Below the pieces are notes generated by a model, which ran no database searches, had not been told where the DNA came from, and was given only the letters and a program-made list of their open reading frames with translations. DNA of 64,000 nt from Dendrosporobacter quercicolus (GTDB lineage Bacteria; Bacillota; Negativicutes; DSM-1736; Dendrosporobacteraceae): assembly GCF_900104455.1 (NCBI RefSeq), contig NZ_FNHB01000010.1:1-64000 (forward strand), given 5' to 3'. Shown here piece by piece: positions 35,962 to 47,387 of the stretch (position 1 is its first letter; the number at the start of each line of letters is the position of its first letter). A program made the position numbers and the translations under genes.

Positions 35962-37686
35962 ATGAAAAAAGTTATAGATCTTTTACTTGTCAACAGTTTT
36001 GCCCCTAGACAGCGTATAGCTTCTGATGCAGCTTTAGAGAACGGACTTGCTCTAATCAGAACCTTTTTGCAAAGCAAAGGGTTTACTGTTACTGTTATTG
36101 ATGAGCAAAGGCTGTCCGGCGCTGAACAAGGAGTACCGAAATGGTGCTTCCATTTCTTACGGTTGTTAGTTATTCTACAAATGAAATATTACACCTCATT
36201 GAAACACTTAACCCTGTTGTTTTTGCTGCTTGCCTGGCCATTTCAAAGCCTGGCCATTTATAGAAGAAAAAAATACATGGACAAGCTGGGTGATGAAATT
36301 GCTCAATATGTATATACAAATTCAATACCTATGGTTGGAATAAAAATTTGGTATGGCGATGCTTATGCCTGGAGCATACAATTAGCAAAAAAGATCAAAC
36401 GTCAAAATCCGGATACAATCATTGTAGCAGGAGGACCTCAGGTTAAAGTTTATGGAGCGAAAGTCCTTGACGAGGAGATATTTGACTTGGCAATTATGGG
36501 CCCTGGCGAATACATTCTTGAAAAGCTGCTTAATATGCTGAGTTCTACCGCAACCAAGCTGGCTTTCCTCGATAAAGTCCACAATCAAATTACCCGGGAC
36601 CGCCTAATTAGCACTGGAAGCTACAGCCAGCATGGCAGCTATATGTTTGACAATTTTATTATCCCCAAATATAACGAGGAAGATCTTAAGGATAAAATTC
36701 TGTTTCATACCTTAGTTGACGGAGTTGGCTGCAGCTGGAACAAATGCAATTTTTGTTCCCATTCCCGTCAAAATGTTACCCATATTCCCAGGCCGGTTGA
36801 AGAAATTTATGCTGAAATTCAAACTATGACCAAACAAGGAATTGCCTTTTTTCGTTTCAGCAGTTCAGAAACTCCGTTATCACACGGCAAAGCCATAGCC
36901 CACACATTAATGGCTAATAATGCGCATATTCATTATTCAATGTTTGTAAGAGCCGGAAAAGTAACGGAAGAAATTTTCGATATTTACTGCCTCTTAATAA
37001 AGTCCGGATTAAGAGCCGTATTTATGGGAGGCGAAACAGGCCATGATGTAATTAATGAAAAGGTAATGAACAAAGGGGTTACCAGAAAAGATATCATTGA
37101 AACCATTCAATGCATCAAGTTAGCTGCTGCTAAAGTGGCACAACCTTGCAAAATTGGGCTGTCACTCATTTACCCGACACCTATTGTCGGCCCAATTACC
37201 TTTCAAGACGTATTCCAGGCAAACATCACCATGATCGAACAAACCCTGCCTGATACGGTAATCATTAATCCGCCCGGAGTATTCCCCGGAACCATCTGGT
37301 CAGAGCAGGCAGAGCATTTTGGGTTTAAGATTGCGGAGGGTTTCAATACCCAGTTAATGAGTTATGAGTATTCAATTTTTAAACCAGTTAATTTCTGGAC
37401 AAAGCTAAACTTTTCTTTACATGGCTACGATATGGAAAGCCTGCTGCACGAGTCGGGTAAATTTCGTCAAGCTGTTGAAGGCATGGGCATTCCTACAAAC
37501 GTTTCCGACGAGTATCTCATGATGCTGACCGCCATCGGTCATGGCTCAAAAACCGATTTGCTGATCTTTAAGAAGCACTCTCTCATCGATATCATGAGCG
37601 GTTCATCTCATTACATTAAACAGATTGTCGAAAAAATCAATACTTATAGCCGGAAAATGGCGGCGCAAAATCATACAGTCAACTAA
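35962..37686 (+). CDS. Radical SAM protein with cobalamin-binding-like N-terminus
   Basis: 574 aa. An N-terminal Rossmann region (~20-190; FLQSKGFTVTVIDE, VAGGPQVKVYGAKVL, DLAIMGPGEYILEKLL) matches the B12-binding domain of class B radical SAM enzymes, without a clear DxHxxG. It is interrupted by a hydrophobic stretch (~70-95), which may hold it at the membrane. The 4Fe-4S site is GCSWNKCNFC (~residue 260), spacing CX4CX2C, followed by FRFSSSETPLSHGKAIA and FMGGETGHD. I chose ATG 35962 with GGGAGATGA as ribosome site (the earlier ATG at 35953 overlaps that site). It is directly downstream of the acyltransferase, so they form an operon. Likely modifies a lipid or the acyl product; substrate unknown. 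Confidence 0.75.
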   Translation: MKKVIDLLLVNSFAPRQRIASDAALENGLALIRTFLQSKGFTVTVIDEQRLSGAEQGVPKWCFHFLRLLVILQMKYYTSLKHLTLLFLLLAWPFQSLAIYRRKKYMDKLGDEIAQYVYTNSIPMVGIKIWYGDAYAWSIQLAKKIKRQNPDTIIVAGGPQVKVYGAKVLDEEIFDLAIMGPGEYILEKLLNMLSSTATKLAFLDKVHNQITRDRLISTGSYSQHGSYMFDNFIIPKYNEEDLKDKILFHTLVDGVGCSWNKCNFCSHSRQNVTHIPRPVEEIYAEIQTMTKQGIAFFRFSSSETPLSHGKAIAHTLMANNAHIHYSMFVRAGKVTEEIFDIYCLLIKSGLRAVFMGGETGHDVINEKVMNKGVTRKDIIETIQCIKLAAAKVAQPCKIGLSLIYPTPIVGPITFQDVFQANITMIEQTLPDTVIINPPGVFPGTIWSEQAEHFGFKIAEGFNTQLMSYEYSIFKPVNFWTKLNFSLHGYDMESLLHESGKFRQAVEGMGIPTNVSDEYLMMLTAIGHGSKTDLLIFKKHSLIDIMSGSSHYIKQIVEKINTYSRKMAAQNHTVN

Positions 37687-37766
37687 CCGGAAGGGACTGG
37701 TGCAGTAAAACGCTTGCCCGCAAGCTAAAGCCGGCACTCGGCAATAGCTGCAAGACGTATTCAACC

Positions 37767-37813
37767 AGGGACAGGTTCCTCGTTCGCAAAAGCAAACAAG
37801 GGACCTGTCCCCT
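37767..37813. repeat. GGGACAGGT...ACCTGTCCC palindromic repeat
   Basis: Arms AGGGACAGGT and ACCTGTCCCCT enclose ~26 nt, in the gap after the radical SAM gene. I know this GGGACAGGT type of intergenic palindrome as common in several Clostridia and Negativicutes. It may terminate the operon or be a REP-like element. One copy here. Confidence 0.5.
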
Positions 37814-37955
37814 TAAATGCTTTCCCGCTCCGGGCCTTCTGCCTGACACTCTTTAAAAATGTTTTGCGACAGGCCCTATTCCCCTCCGCATAGCAATTTT
37901 CTTTGCCGGATATATTAACCATGAATGATAATCCTGAAAGGAGACGCTCAATGCT

Positions 37956-38834
37956 ATGAATCAGGAAGAAATACTGCTTACCCAGGGGCAGGGCTTTCCA
38001 CCCCAGCATCAGGATGTCCAGCCGGGAATAGAAGCAAAGATGATCCCCCGGCCGGTATCCATTGATCCCAATGAACCATCGGCTAACAAACTTAAAGGGA
38101 AGACTGCGCTGATTACCGGCGGGGACAGTGGCATCGGCCGGGCGGTAGCTTACGCTTTCGCCCGGGAAGGAGCAGATGTCAGCATTGTCTACTTAAATGA
38201 ACACGCTGACGCCGAAGAAACCAAACGTCAAATAGAAAAATACGGACAGCGCTGCCTGCTGATCGCCGGTGATATCGGTGATGAGGCCATTTGTCAATCG
38301 GCGGTAACGCAAACAGTAAAAGAATTCAAAGGACTTGATATCCTGGTCAATAATGCTGCCGAGCAGCATGTCCGCAATGGTCTGGCCGATATTACCCCGG
38401 AAAAATTAGAACGGATTTTTCGAACCAACTTGTTTTCCTGCTTCTATTTTGCCAAAGCCGCTCTGCAATATTTAAAAAGCGGCAGCAGTATCATTAATAC
38501 TGCCTCAATTACCGCTTATGAAGGGCATGTCCAATTATTAGATTATTCCGCCACCAAAGGGGCCATTGTAACCCTGACGCGTTCTTTATCTCAATTGCTG
38601 ATCGGCCAGGGAATCAGGGTTAACGCCGTTGCCCCCGGCCCAATTTGGACTCCGCTTATCCCCGCCTCTTACGATGCCCCGAAAGTATCCCAGTTTGGCC
38701 AGGATACGCCCATGCAGCGGGCCGGCCAACCGTTCGAGGCAGCTCCCTGTTACGTTTTCCTGGCATCCGGAGCAGCCCAATATATCACTGGACAGGTGCT
38801 CCACGTCAATGGCGGAACTGTAATCAACAGCTGA
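37956..38834 (+). CDS. Short-chain dehydrogenase, GSP39 (YdaD) type
   Basis: 292-aa SDR oxidoreductase. A ~45-residue N-terminal extension with QPGIEAKMIPRPV precedes the Rossmann fold (TGGDSGIGRA ~residue 53, NNAAEQH ~130). The catalytic Ser/Tyr/Lys are in NTASITAYEG and DYSATKGA (~190), and the end is VAPGPIWTPLIPAS. This N-terminal extension and the GPIWTPLIPA signature match Bacillus general stress protein 39 and related enzymes; the substrate is unknown. The ATG at 37956 has AAAGGAG upstream. GC content returns to the level of the housekeeping genes. Confidence 0.88.
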   Translation: MNQEEILLTQGQGFPPQHQDVQPGIEAKMIPRPVSIDPNEPSANKLKGKTALITGGDSGIGRAVAYAFAREGADVSIVYLNEHADAEETKRQIEKYGQRCLLIAGDIGDEAICQSAVTQTVKEFKGLDILVNNAAEQHVRNGLADITPEKLERIFRTNLFSCFYFAKAALQYLKSGSSIINTASITAYEGHVQLLDYSATKGAIVTLTRSLSQLLIGQGIRVNAVAPGPIWTPLIPASYDAPKVSQFGQDTPMQRAGQPFEAAPCYVFLASGAAQYITGQVLHVNGGTVINS

Positions 38835-38908
38835 CTTTATCTCCCTGACATGCGGCGCGGCTTTTTTTAAGAAAAGGATGAAGAAATCAATGATCGGGCA
38901 ACAGAGAA

Positions 38909-38950
38909 AAAAGCAGAGACTGGATATTTCGTCCAGGTTCTCTGCTTTTC
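38909..38950 (+). terminator. Hairpin after the SDR gene
   Basis: AAAAGCAGAGA(..CTGGA) / (TCCAG..)TCTCTGCTTTT, 75 nt after the SDR stop. The rest of 38835-39222 (388 bp) shows only this and a promoter; I see no gene in it. Confidence 0.65.
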
Positions 38951-39142
38951 CTCTGCGTTTAATCAGGGCTGCACCGCCCTCTCCCTCAGCCGGCAGGGAT
39001 ACAATGTCCTGCAGTAATTGGATGTTGTTTTCTCGCTTTATCATTATCTTTACGTCTTTTTTTGCATCTGCGGCAGCTAAATTTTATCTTGTTTGCTTTG
39101 TCTATTGCTGCAATGGGTTGAATTTTGGACTATTCAGGGAGA

Positions 39143-39171
39143 TTTCAAAGGGTATCTTTGCATGCTATAAT
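39143..39171 (+). promoter_or_regulatory. Promoter of the multidomain regulator
   Basis: TTTCAA (39143-39148), 17 nt, perfect TATAAT (39166-39171), ~50 nt before the start codon. Confidence 0.55.
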
Positions 39172-39222
39172 AATACTACTATCCCATGTTAGCAAAATGA
39201 AGCAGGAGAAAGCAGGTCATTG

Positions 39223-40548
39223 ATGAGTAAAATCGGCATAGTAGGACCAGCCACATCTGTGGAACGCATCCTCAGCATTATTGAAAAATCGAAATATACG
39301 AATATGGAATTTATTCCTTTTCCCTATAATGAAATTTATGAAACAGCGGATATTGTCAAAAATAATTATGCAAAGGTGAAAGGCTGGCTTTTTTCCGGCC
39401 CGGCGCCCCTGATGATGGCCAAAAAGGCATTAGGCTCTAATGATAATTTATCCTATTGTCCCGGGATAGGCGCAGGCATTTATCGCAGCTTTATGCAAAT
39501 AGCCTACCATCAAAAAAAACTGGTTAACCGTATTTCAATAGATATGGTGGACGGAGCGGATGATGTCCACGAAAGTTTGCTTGAATTGGGCATTCCCAAT
39601 AGTGATATGATCATAAAGCTCTATGATCACACCGTCAGCTTAGATGAGCTTGCCCAATTTCATCTGCAACTGATCAAAGCAGGTAAAACCGACGCTGCGA
39701 TTACTTCGCTGGATTCGGTTTATACTGTATTAAAAAAGGAAAACATCCTCGTATACCGAAATACGCCCACCACAATGGAAATCCGTCAAGCCATTAAGAT
39801 TATTGTAGAAAAGGTAACTGCCAGTTATTTTAAAAATACGCAAGTCGGTCTGGCCATTTTGCAAGTTGAAAATTTTGATGAGATGATTGAAAAAATCAAA
39901 ACCCCCTATGGCTTGCAATATCTTGAGCTGGATATAAAAAAACTATTATTGAAGTTCTGTGAGGATTTGGACGGCTATCTGGTGGAAAAAGGCCGCGGCC
40001 GCTACGAAATATACAGCTCAAGAGGCTCCATTGAAAAAAAATTCACTCCGCTAAAAAATGTCATCAATCAATTATCACTGGAAACCGACTGTGCGATCTC
40101 CGTGGGGATTGGCTTTGCTGAAACTGTTTTTACGGCCGAACTGAATGCCCATAAGGCTGTTCAACACGCCAAAAAAAGACAGAATGGCATCGTCATTATC
40201 GAAGATGGCGGTCAACTGATTGAAAATGCCGGTGACCAGGACGAATTAACCTACTCCTACTATTCAAATGATAAAGAACTCCTTAGCCGCTTAAATCAAG
40301 CAAATATCAGCATAAAAACCTTCAAAAAAATAGAAGCAGTCATCCGGCGAATGGACTGGGATTCTTTTACCTCTGCGCAGATAGCAGCCAAATTGGACGT
40401 TACTGACCGCAACATCAGACGTATTTTTAACAGTCTATGCGAGATCGGCTTACTGGAATGTATCGGCGAAACCGATTCCAATATGCGCGGCCGGCCAAGT
40501 AAAATTTACAAACTTAACGCGCTCTCCCCAAAAACGCCAATCAGCTAG
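39223..40548 (+). CDS. Multidomain transcriptional regulator with cyclase-like middle domain
   Basis: 441 aa, three parts. Residues ~1-185 form an alpha/beta sensor-like domain (IGIVGPATSVERILSIIE; AAITSLDSVYTVLKKENILVYRNTPTTMEIRQAI, similar in style to PrpR-type sensing domains). Residues ~195-330 look like a nucleotide-cyclase/GGDEF-related fold (VGLAILQVENFDEM; CAISVGIGFAETVFTAELNAHKAVQHAKKRQNGIVII) without a GGDEF signature, so probably ligand binding, not catalysis. Residues ~365-435 are a winged HTH (SAQIAAKLDVTDRNIRRIFNSLCEIGLL). ATG 39223 chosen over TTG 39220. Not linked to an obvious target; it converges on the HAD gene with an 8-nt overlap. Confidence 0.65.
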   Translation: MSKIGIVGPATSVERILSIIEKSKYTNMEFIPFPYNEIYETADIVKNNYAKVKGWLFSGPAPLMMAKKALGSNDNLSYCPGIGAGIYRSFMQIAYHQKKLVNRISIDMVDGADDVHESLLELGIPNSDMIIKLYDHTVSLDELAQFHLQLIKAGKTDAAITSLDSVYTVLKKENILVYRNTPTTMEIRQAIKIIVEKVTASYFKNTQVGLAILQVENFDEMIEKIKTPYGLQYLELDIKKLLLKFCEDLDGYLVEKGRGRYEIYSSRGSIEKKFTPLKNVINQLSLETDCAISVGIGFAETVFTAELNAHKAVQHAKKRQNGIVIIEDGGQLIENAGDQDELTYSYYSNDKELLSRLNQANISIKTFKKIEAVIRRMDWDSFTSAQIAAKLDVTDRNIRRIFNSLCEIGLLECIGETDSNMRGRPSKIYKLNALSPKTPIS

Positions 40549-41227
40549 ACAGTTTAGCGATAAATTCCGCCGGAGCCGGCAGTTGTTTCACCGCCCACCA
40601 GGGCGCCTGCCCGGACAGGATTTCTACAGAATAATTGCCGGTCGCCACCGCAATGGTTCTTGCGCCGATGGCCTTCCCACAGGCAATGTCATTGGGCGTA
40701 TCGCCAATAATATAGATATTGTCCGGCGTTACATCAGGGTACAAATTTTGCACTGTCTCAAGCGCGTACCGGGCAATATCATTGCGCTCCAGGCGGTGTT
40801 CGCAAAATGCGCTGGCGGCAAAATTAAAATATTTGGCCAGGTCAAAATAGTCCAGCTTAATTTTAGCGCCGCAGCGACTATTGCCGGTCAGCAGCAGCGA
40901 TACATAGTTTTCGTTTGGATGGAGAGCTTCGAGAATATCCTGCACCGCCGGCAGAATAAGGCCTTTTCTTGCCGCTAAATGCACCGGCAGCACCGCTTCA
41001 TAACGCTGCGTAAGTGCGCTGATATCCTGTCCGGAGGGCTGTCTCTTAAGAATATTTTGAATGATTTGGGCAGCAATATGATTATCGGTCATTCCACTTG
41101 TGATCAGCTTGGCAAAGTCTATTTCCCGGCAATAAAGCTCGGCTACGGCCTGCTCAAAGGCATATAATCCAGCTTTGGCTGTTCTAATCAAGGTTCCGTC
41201 AATATCCCAGTATAGTATTTTTCTCAT
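40541..41227 (-). CDS. HAD-superfamily phosphatase
   Basis: 228 aa. HAD motif I is DIDGTL (YWDIDGTLIRTAKAG, residues ~7-20), motif II LLTGNS (~115), and motifs III/IV lie around the lysine region and IIGDTPNDIACGKAIGA (~175-190). A C1-type helical cap lies between motifs I and II. The pattern fits phosphoglycolate-phosphatase-like enzymes; true substrate unknown. The ATG at 41227 has AAGGAG upstream. It is 71 nt after the bioA stop on the same strand, with an 18-bp palindrome between. Confidence 0.85.
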   Translation of the reverse strand: MRKILYWDIDGTLIRTAKAGLYAFEQAVAELYCREIDFAKLITSGMTDNHIAAQIIQNILKRQPSGQDISALTQRYEAVLPVHLAARKGLILPAVQDILEALHPNENYVSLLLTGNSRCGAKIKLDYFDLAKYFNFAASAFCEHRLERNDIARYALETVQNLYPDVTPDNIYIIGDTPNDIACGKAIGARTIAVATGNYSVEILSGQAPWWAVKQLPAPAEFIAKLSS

Positions 41228-41262
41228 CAGCGCCACTCCTTTTTAAGCTCATGATAACATTT

Positions 41263-41280
41263 TTAGCCAATATTGGCTAA
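41263..41280. promoter_or_regulatory. 18-bp perfect palindrome between bioA and the HAD gene
   Basis: TTAGCCAATATTGGCTAA. It may be an operator for the HAD gene or a weak terminator stem for the biotin operon (only AAAAATG follows on the minus strand, so no T-run). Confidence 0.4.
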
Positions 41281-41297
41281 CTGCTTTTGTAAAAAAC

Positions 41298-44574
<3,277 letters not shown>

Positions 44575-45339
44575 TTATTCAGCCTCCTCGGGGGTAACTA
44601 CCAAAACCGGCTGTGTTTCAAGATAGTGCATCAGTTCGGTAATATTTGTCTCCGGCCTGATAAAAAACAGCCGCCCGCCTTGCATAACGCCATATGGTTT
44701 AAGCTGGGGAAATCTCATGTACCCGCTGGCTGACGCGACATAGCCGGCCGTGTATTCGGGGTCATCCGACCAGCATAATTCAGCGATAACACCGGAAGCG
44801 GCGGCCACTTTGGTAGCCAATACCACTGCTTCCCGGATATGTATTCCAGTAAAGCCCCGCTTTTCCAGCCAGGCGGCGAAGCGGTTCTGATCGTCAATGT
44901 CCATTCGCGACACCCGGATTCCGCGCCCGTCAGTACCATCCAGCCGCTGCCCGGTTACACCACAAATCAGCATGGCGCCGCGCATGCTGTCTTTTAACGC
45001 CAGCAACCGCTCCATACCGGCATCGGCCGCAGGCGATTTAACGCCGGCGGCAGCCAGGGCCGCTTTGGCTGCTGCCCGTCCGGCCGAAACATCAGCAGCC
45101 GCAACTGTTGTCATTGGCAACAGTTCCAGCCGGCGAATGTTTTCCGTTGCAACAGCCTCAACGGTAATGTTGATAAAATCCGTTTGCCCGCGGCTGTGCG
45201 AGAATGCCCGTTCCACCATAGACTGCGTCAGCGCGCCTATCTGATCCCTGCTGACCAGCCGCTCAGCCCCCGAAATATGCCGGCCGCCATCCTCGTGTGC
45301 AGCGCCCTGCGCCGCCCGCATTCTAACGCTGTAAATCAT
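44575..45339 (-). CDS. bioW: 6-carboxyhexanoate-CoA ligase (pimeloyl-CoA synthetase)
   Basis: 254 aa. Activates pimelate to pimeloyl-CoA, the entry to biotin synthesis used by Bacillus-type pathways instead of BioC-BioH. The family N-terminus IYSVRMRAAQGAAHEDGGRHISGAERLV is clear, with DGRGIRVSRMDID (~residue 155) and the GYVASASGYMRFP end. Its start overlaps the upstream membrane-protein gene by 17 nt. Pimelate must come from elsewhere (BioI or uptake); neither bioB nor bioI is in the window. Confidence 0.95.
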   Translation of the reverse strand: MIYSVRMRAAQGAAHEDGGRHISGAERLVSRDQIGALTQSMVERAFSHSRGQTDFINITVEAVATENIRRLELLPMTTVAAADVSAGRAAAKAALAAAGVKSPAADAGMERLLALKDSMRGAMLICGVTGQRLDGTDGRGIRVSRMDIDDQNRFAAWLEKRGFTGIHIREAVVLATKVAAASGVIAELCWSDDPEYTAGYVASASGYMRFPQLKPYGVMQGGRLFFIRPETNITELMHYLETQPVLVVTPEEAE

Positions 45340-45820
45340 TGACCGGCTCCCTCCCGGCTCGTGATTTAACCTTTTCGAGCATCAGAGTCAGCGGCCAGGC
45401 GGCGGCGGCGGTATACAGCATACCGGGCGCCGCCGCTATTAACAGGGGAATAACGGCCTTACCCAGTAATCCGCCCATTGCCAGCCGGGCCATTGCCGAC
45501 CCAATCGGCCCGGCAATGGCGACCACTGGCCAGGCAGTGCCGAAAAATCCTAATACACCGCCGACGGTCAGCCTGAAAATCATGGCAATAAATACATTCA
45601 ACAGGTTTTGCATTCCTAACATCAGTCCGATGATACTGGCCATAATTCCGGCAGTAATGTATTTGGTAAAACCAAACGCTGCACAGATTGCTACTGCCAG
45701 TGGCGCAGACAACTGAAATTCCGTTCCGGGGATCAGGCCAGGCAGCTTTACTGCCCCGGTAACGGCAATCAGCGCGGCCAATAAACTAATTTCAGTCAGC
45801 CACCGGATTTTATTCGGCAT
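45323..45820 (-). CDS. Putative ECF-type/biotin-pathway membrane transporter
   Basis: 165 aa, about five or six helices (LTEISLLAALIAVTGAVKLPGLIPGTEFQLSAPLAVAICAAFG...). Size, helix count and the N-terminal pattern resemble S components of energy-coupling-factor transporters, but it is not a clear BioY. As first gene of the biotin operon, overlapping bioW and behind a BirA operator, it may import pimelate, biotin or a precursor. I chose the ATG at 45820 with GGAGGGG upstream. Function is inferred from context only. Confidence 0.6.
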   Translation of the reverse strand: MPNKIRWLTEISLLAALIAVTGAVKLPGLIPGTEFQLSAPLAVAICAAFGFTKYITAGIMASIIGLMLGMQNLLNVFIAMIFRLTVGGVLGFFGTAWPVVAIAGPIGSAMARLAMGGLLGKAVIPLLIAAAPGMLYTAAAAWPLTLMLEKVKSRAGREPVNDLQR

Positions 45821-45931
45821 ATCCTTCCCCTCCAAATTACATTGAAATGCTTGAATTCCTCGAACATCACGGCCCAATACCAACAACACCCGATTAAGTT
45901 AACCAACCACTATCAATTAACTGTTATACTT

Positions 45932-45967
45932 AATCGTTAACCAAAATAATAAATATGGTTAACGATT
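45932..45967 (-). promoter_or_regulatory. BirA-type biotin operator
   Basis: Perfect inverted repeat AATCGTTAACC-N14-GGTTAACGATT, matching the GTTAAC-N14-15-GTTAAC pattern of biotin repressor sites. It lies 112 nt upstream of the biotin operon start on the minus strand. Biotinoyl-AMP-bound BirA would repress the operon; birA itself is not in the window. The rest of 45821-46144 is AT-rich promoter DNA shared with the divergent lysR. Confidence 0.88.
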
Positions 45968-46144
45968 TTATTATATAATAATTACTATGCCGAGTAAATG
46001 TTTAAAGCTGAATTAAATCCATAGGTACTGTCAACAATGATATAACTTGTATTTTCTTTGGGCTGTTTGTAAAATATGGTATGATAATACAATACCGGGT
46101 TCATACTGTAAAGATTAATGAATCGGAAGAACGAGGTGAAAGAA

Positions 46145-47050
46145 TTGGATGTACGGCATTTGACCTACTTTATTGAGGTTGCACGTCATAAAAGCTTTAC
46201 CAAAGCAGCCCAGGCCCTTCATATTACGCAGCCTTCAATTAGCAAAATGGTAAAAATTCTGGAAGAAGAACTTGAGGTCACGCTGTTCAATCGCACTGCC
46301 AAACAGGCTGAACTGACCGATGCCGGCAAAGCCGTCTTGCGGCAGGCGCAGCAAATCGTTCATTCTGTGCAAAACCTCACCTCAGAATTGTCCGATGTGA
46401 TCAACATAAAGAAAGGCAATATTATTATTGGTCTGCCTCCAATGGTCGGCGTGAGCTTCTTCCCCAGCGTTATTGGCGATTTTAATCATTTATACCCGCA
46501 GGTTACCCAAAAATTAATTGAGGTAGGGTCAAAACAAGTCGAGCATGGCGTCGAAGACGGCAGCCTGGATATCGGCGTCGTGGCCTTACCGGTGAAAAAT
46601 GAACTATTCAACATGTTCTCCTTTGTCAGGGAACCCATGCGGCTTATTGTATATCCTGAGCATCCTCTGACAGATAAAGAGCTGGTGGGCTTTTCCGAGC
46701 TAAAAGAGGAACATTTCGTGCTGTTTCGCGAAGATTTTACGATCCGTGACCGTATTCTGGAGCGCTGCAGCCAAAATGGCTTTTATCCAAAAATTGTTTG
46801 TGAAAGCTCTCAATGGGATTTTATTGCGGAAATGGTTGCAGCCAAATTAGGCATTGCCTTCCTGCCTGATACCATTACCAAGGAACTGCCGGCCAGCCGG
46901 ATTAAGGTTCTGGAATTGGATCAACCGGAAATCCCCTGGCATTTGGCAATCATTTGGCGAAAGGATAAATATTTATCCTTTGCTGCCCGGGAATGGCTTA
47001 AATTTACCAGCAACCGCTTTGGCATTCAGTTTGATTTAACAACAAAATGA
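46145..47050 (+). CDS. LysR family transcriptional regulator
   Basis: 301 aa. N-terminal HTH (DVRHLTYFIEVARHKSFTKAAQALHITQPSISKMVKILEEELEVTLFNRT, residues ~2-52) and a C-terminal substrate-binding effector domain (~90-290). The likely start is TTG at 46145 with GAGGTGA 6 nt upstream; ATG 46118 is in frame but poorly placed. It is divergent from the biotin operon, though the BirA site suffices to control that. It resembles the CidR/CysL-like class; effector unknown. Followed by the Mn riboswitch unit. Confidence 0.88.
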   Translation: MDVRHLTYFIEVARHKSFTKAAQALHITQPSISKMVKILEEELEVTLFNRTAKQAELTDAGKAVLRQAQQIVHSVQNLTSELSDVINIKKGNIIIGLPPMVGVSFFPSVIGDFNHLYPQVTQKLIEVGSKQVEHGVEDGSLDIGVVALPVKNELFNMFSFVREPMRLIVYPEHPLTDKELVGFSELKEEHFVLFREDFTIRDRILERCSQNGFYPKIVCESSQWDFIAEMVAAKLGIAFLPDTITKELPASRIKVLELDQPEIPWHLAIIWRKDKYLSFAAREWLKFTSNRFGIQFDLTTK

Positions 47051-47053
47051 TAT

Positions 47054-47082
47054 TTGACGCTTATGAATGTTTATGCTATACT
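47054..47082 (+). promoter_or_regulatory. Promoter of the riboswitch-terC transcript
   Basis: TTGACG, 17-nt spacer, TATACT; starts 4 nt after the lysR stop. Confidence 0.8.
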
Positions 47083-47099
47083 AATATTCCAAACGAATA

Positions 47100-47235
47100 A
47101 TGCTAATACTTTTCCTACAAGGGGAGTAGCTGTACAGTCTTTGTCGACACTTCGGGATTTTATCCCCGGCAAAGCTGGCAATCAAGTTGTAAGCCAGACC
47201 TTGTCTCTCGACAGAGACAAGGTCTTTTACTACCT
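47100..47235 (+). promoter_or_regulatory. yybP-ykoY manganese riboswitch with terminator
   Basis: The leader has the conserved ACAAGGGGAGTAGC segment (47118-47131), TGTCGACACTTCGGG, CCCCGGC, GCTGGCAATCA and the closing GCCAGACC typical of the yybP-ykoY class. A 12-bp terminator stem GACCTTGTCTCT/AGAGACAAGGTC with TTTT (47203-47235) overlaps the aptamer 3' end. Mn2+ binding is known to prevent termination and turn on Mn-efflux or TerC genes. It controls terC 150 nt downstream. Confidence 0.9.
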
Positions 47236-47387
47236 ATTTGGGCCTTAATTGATGAAATTGTCTCTGTCTGAAGCATTTTCTCATTAATTGAGGTGAATAA
47301 CATGTAAACGATTAGCTATGATAAAGAGTATATTAAATTCAAATAGTATGATCATTTAGTTTAAGTGGCGGAGGAGACGAATAGATA

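Noticed and set aside
38586-39044. 152-codon minus-strand frame over the SDR 3' end
   Set aside because: Most of it is the antisense of the SDR gene and of the downstream hairpin; no ribosome site supports it.
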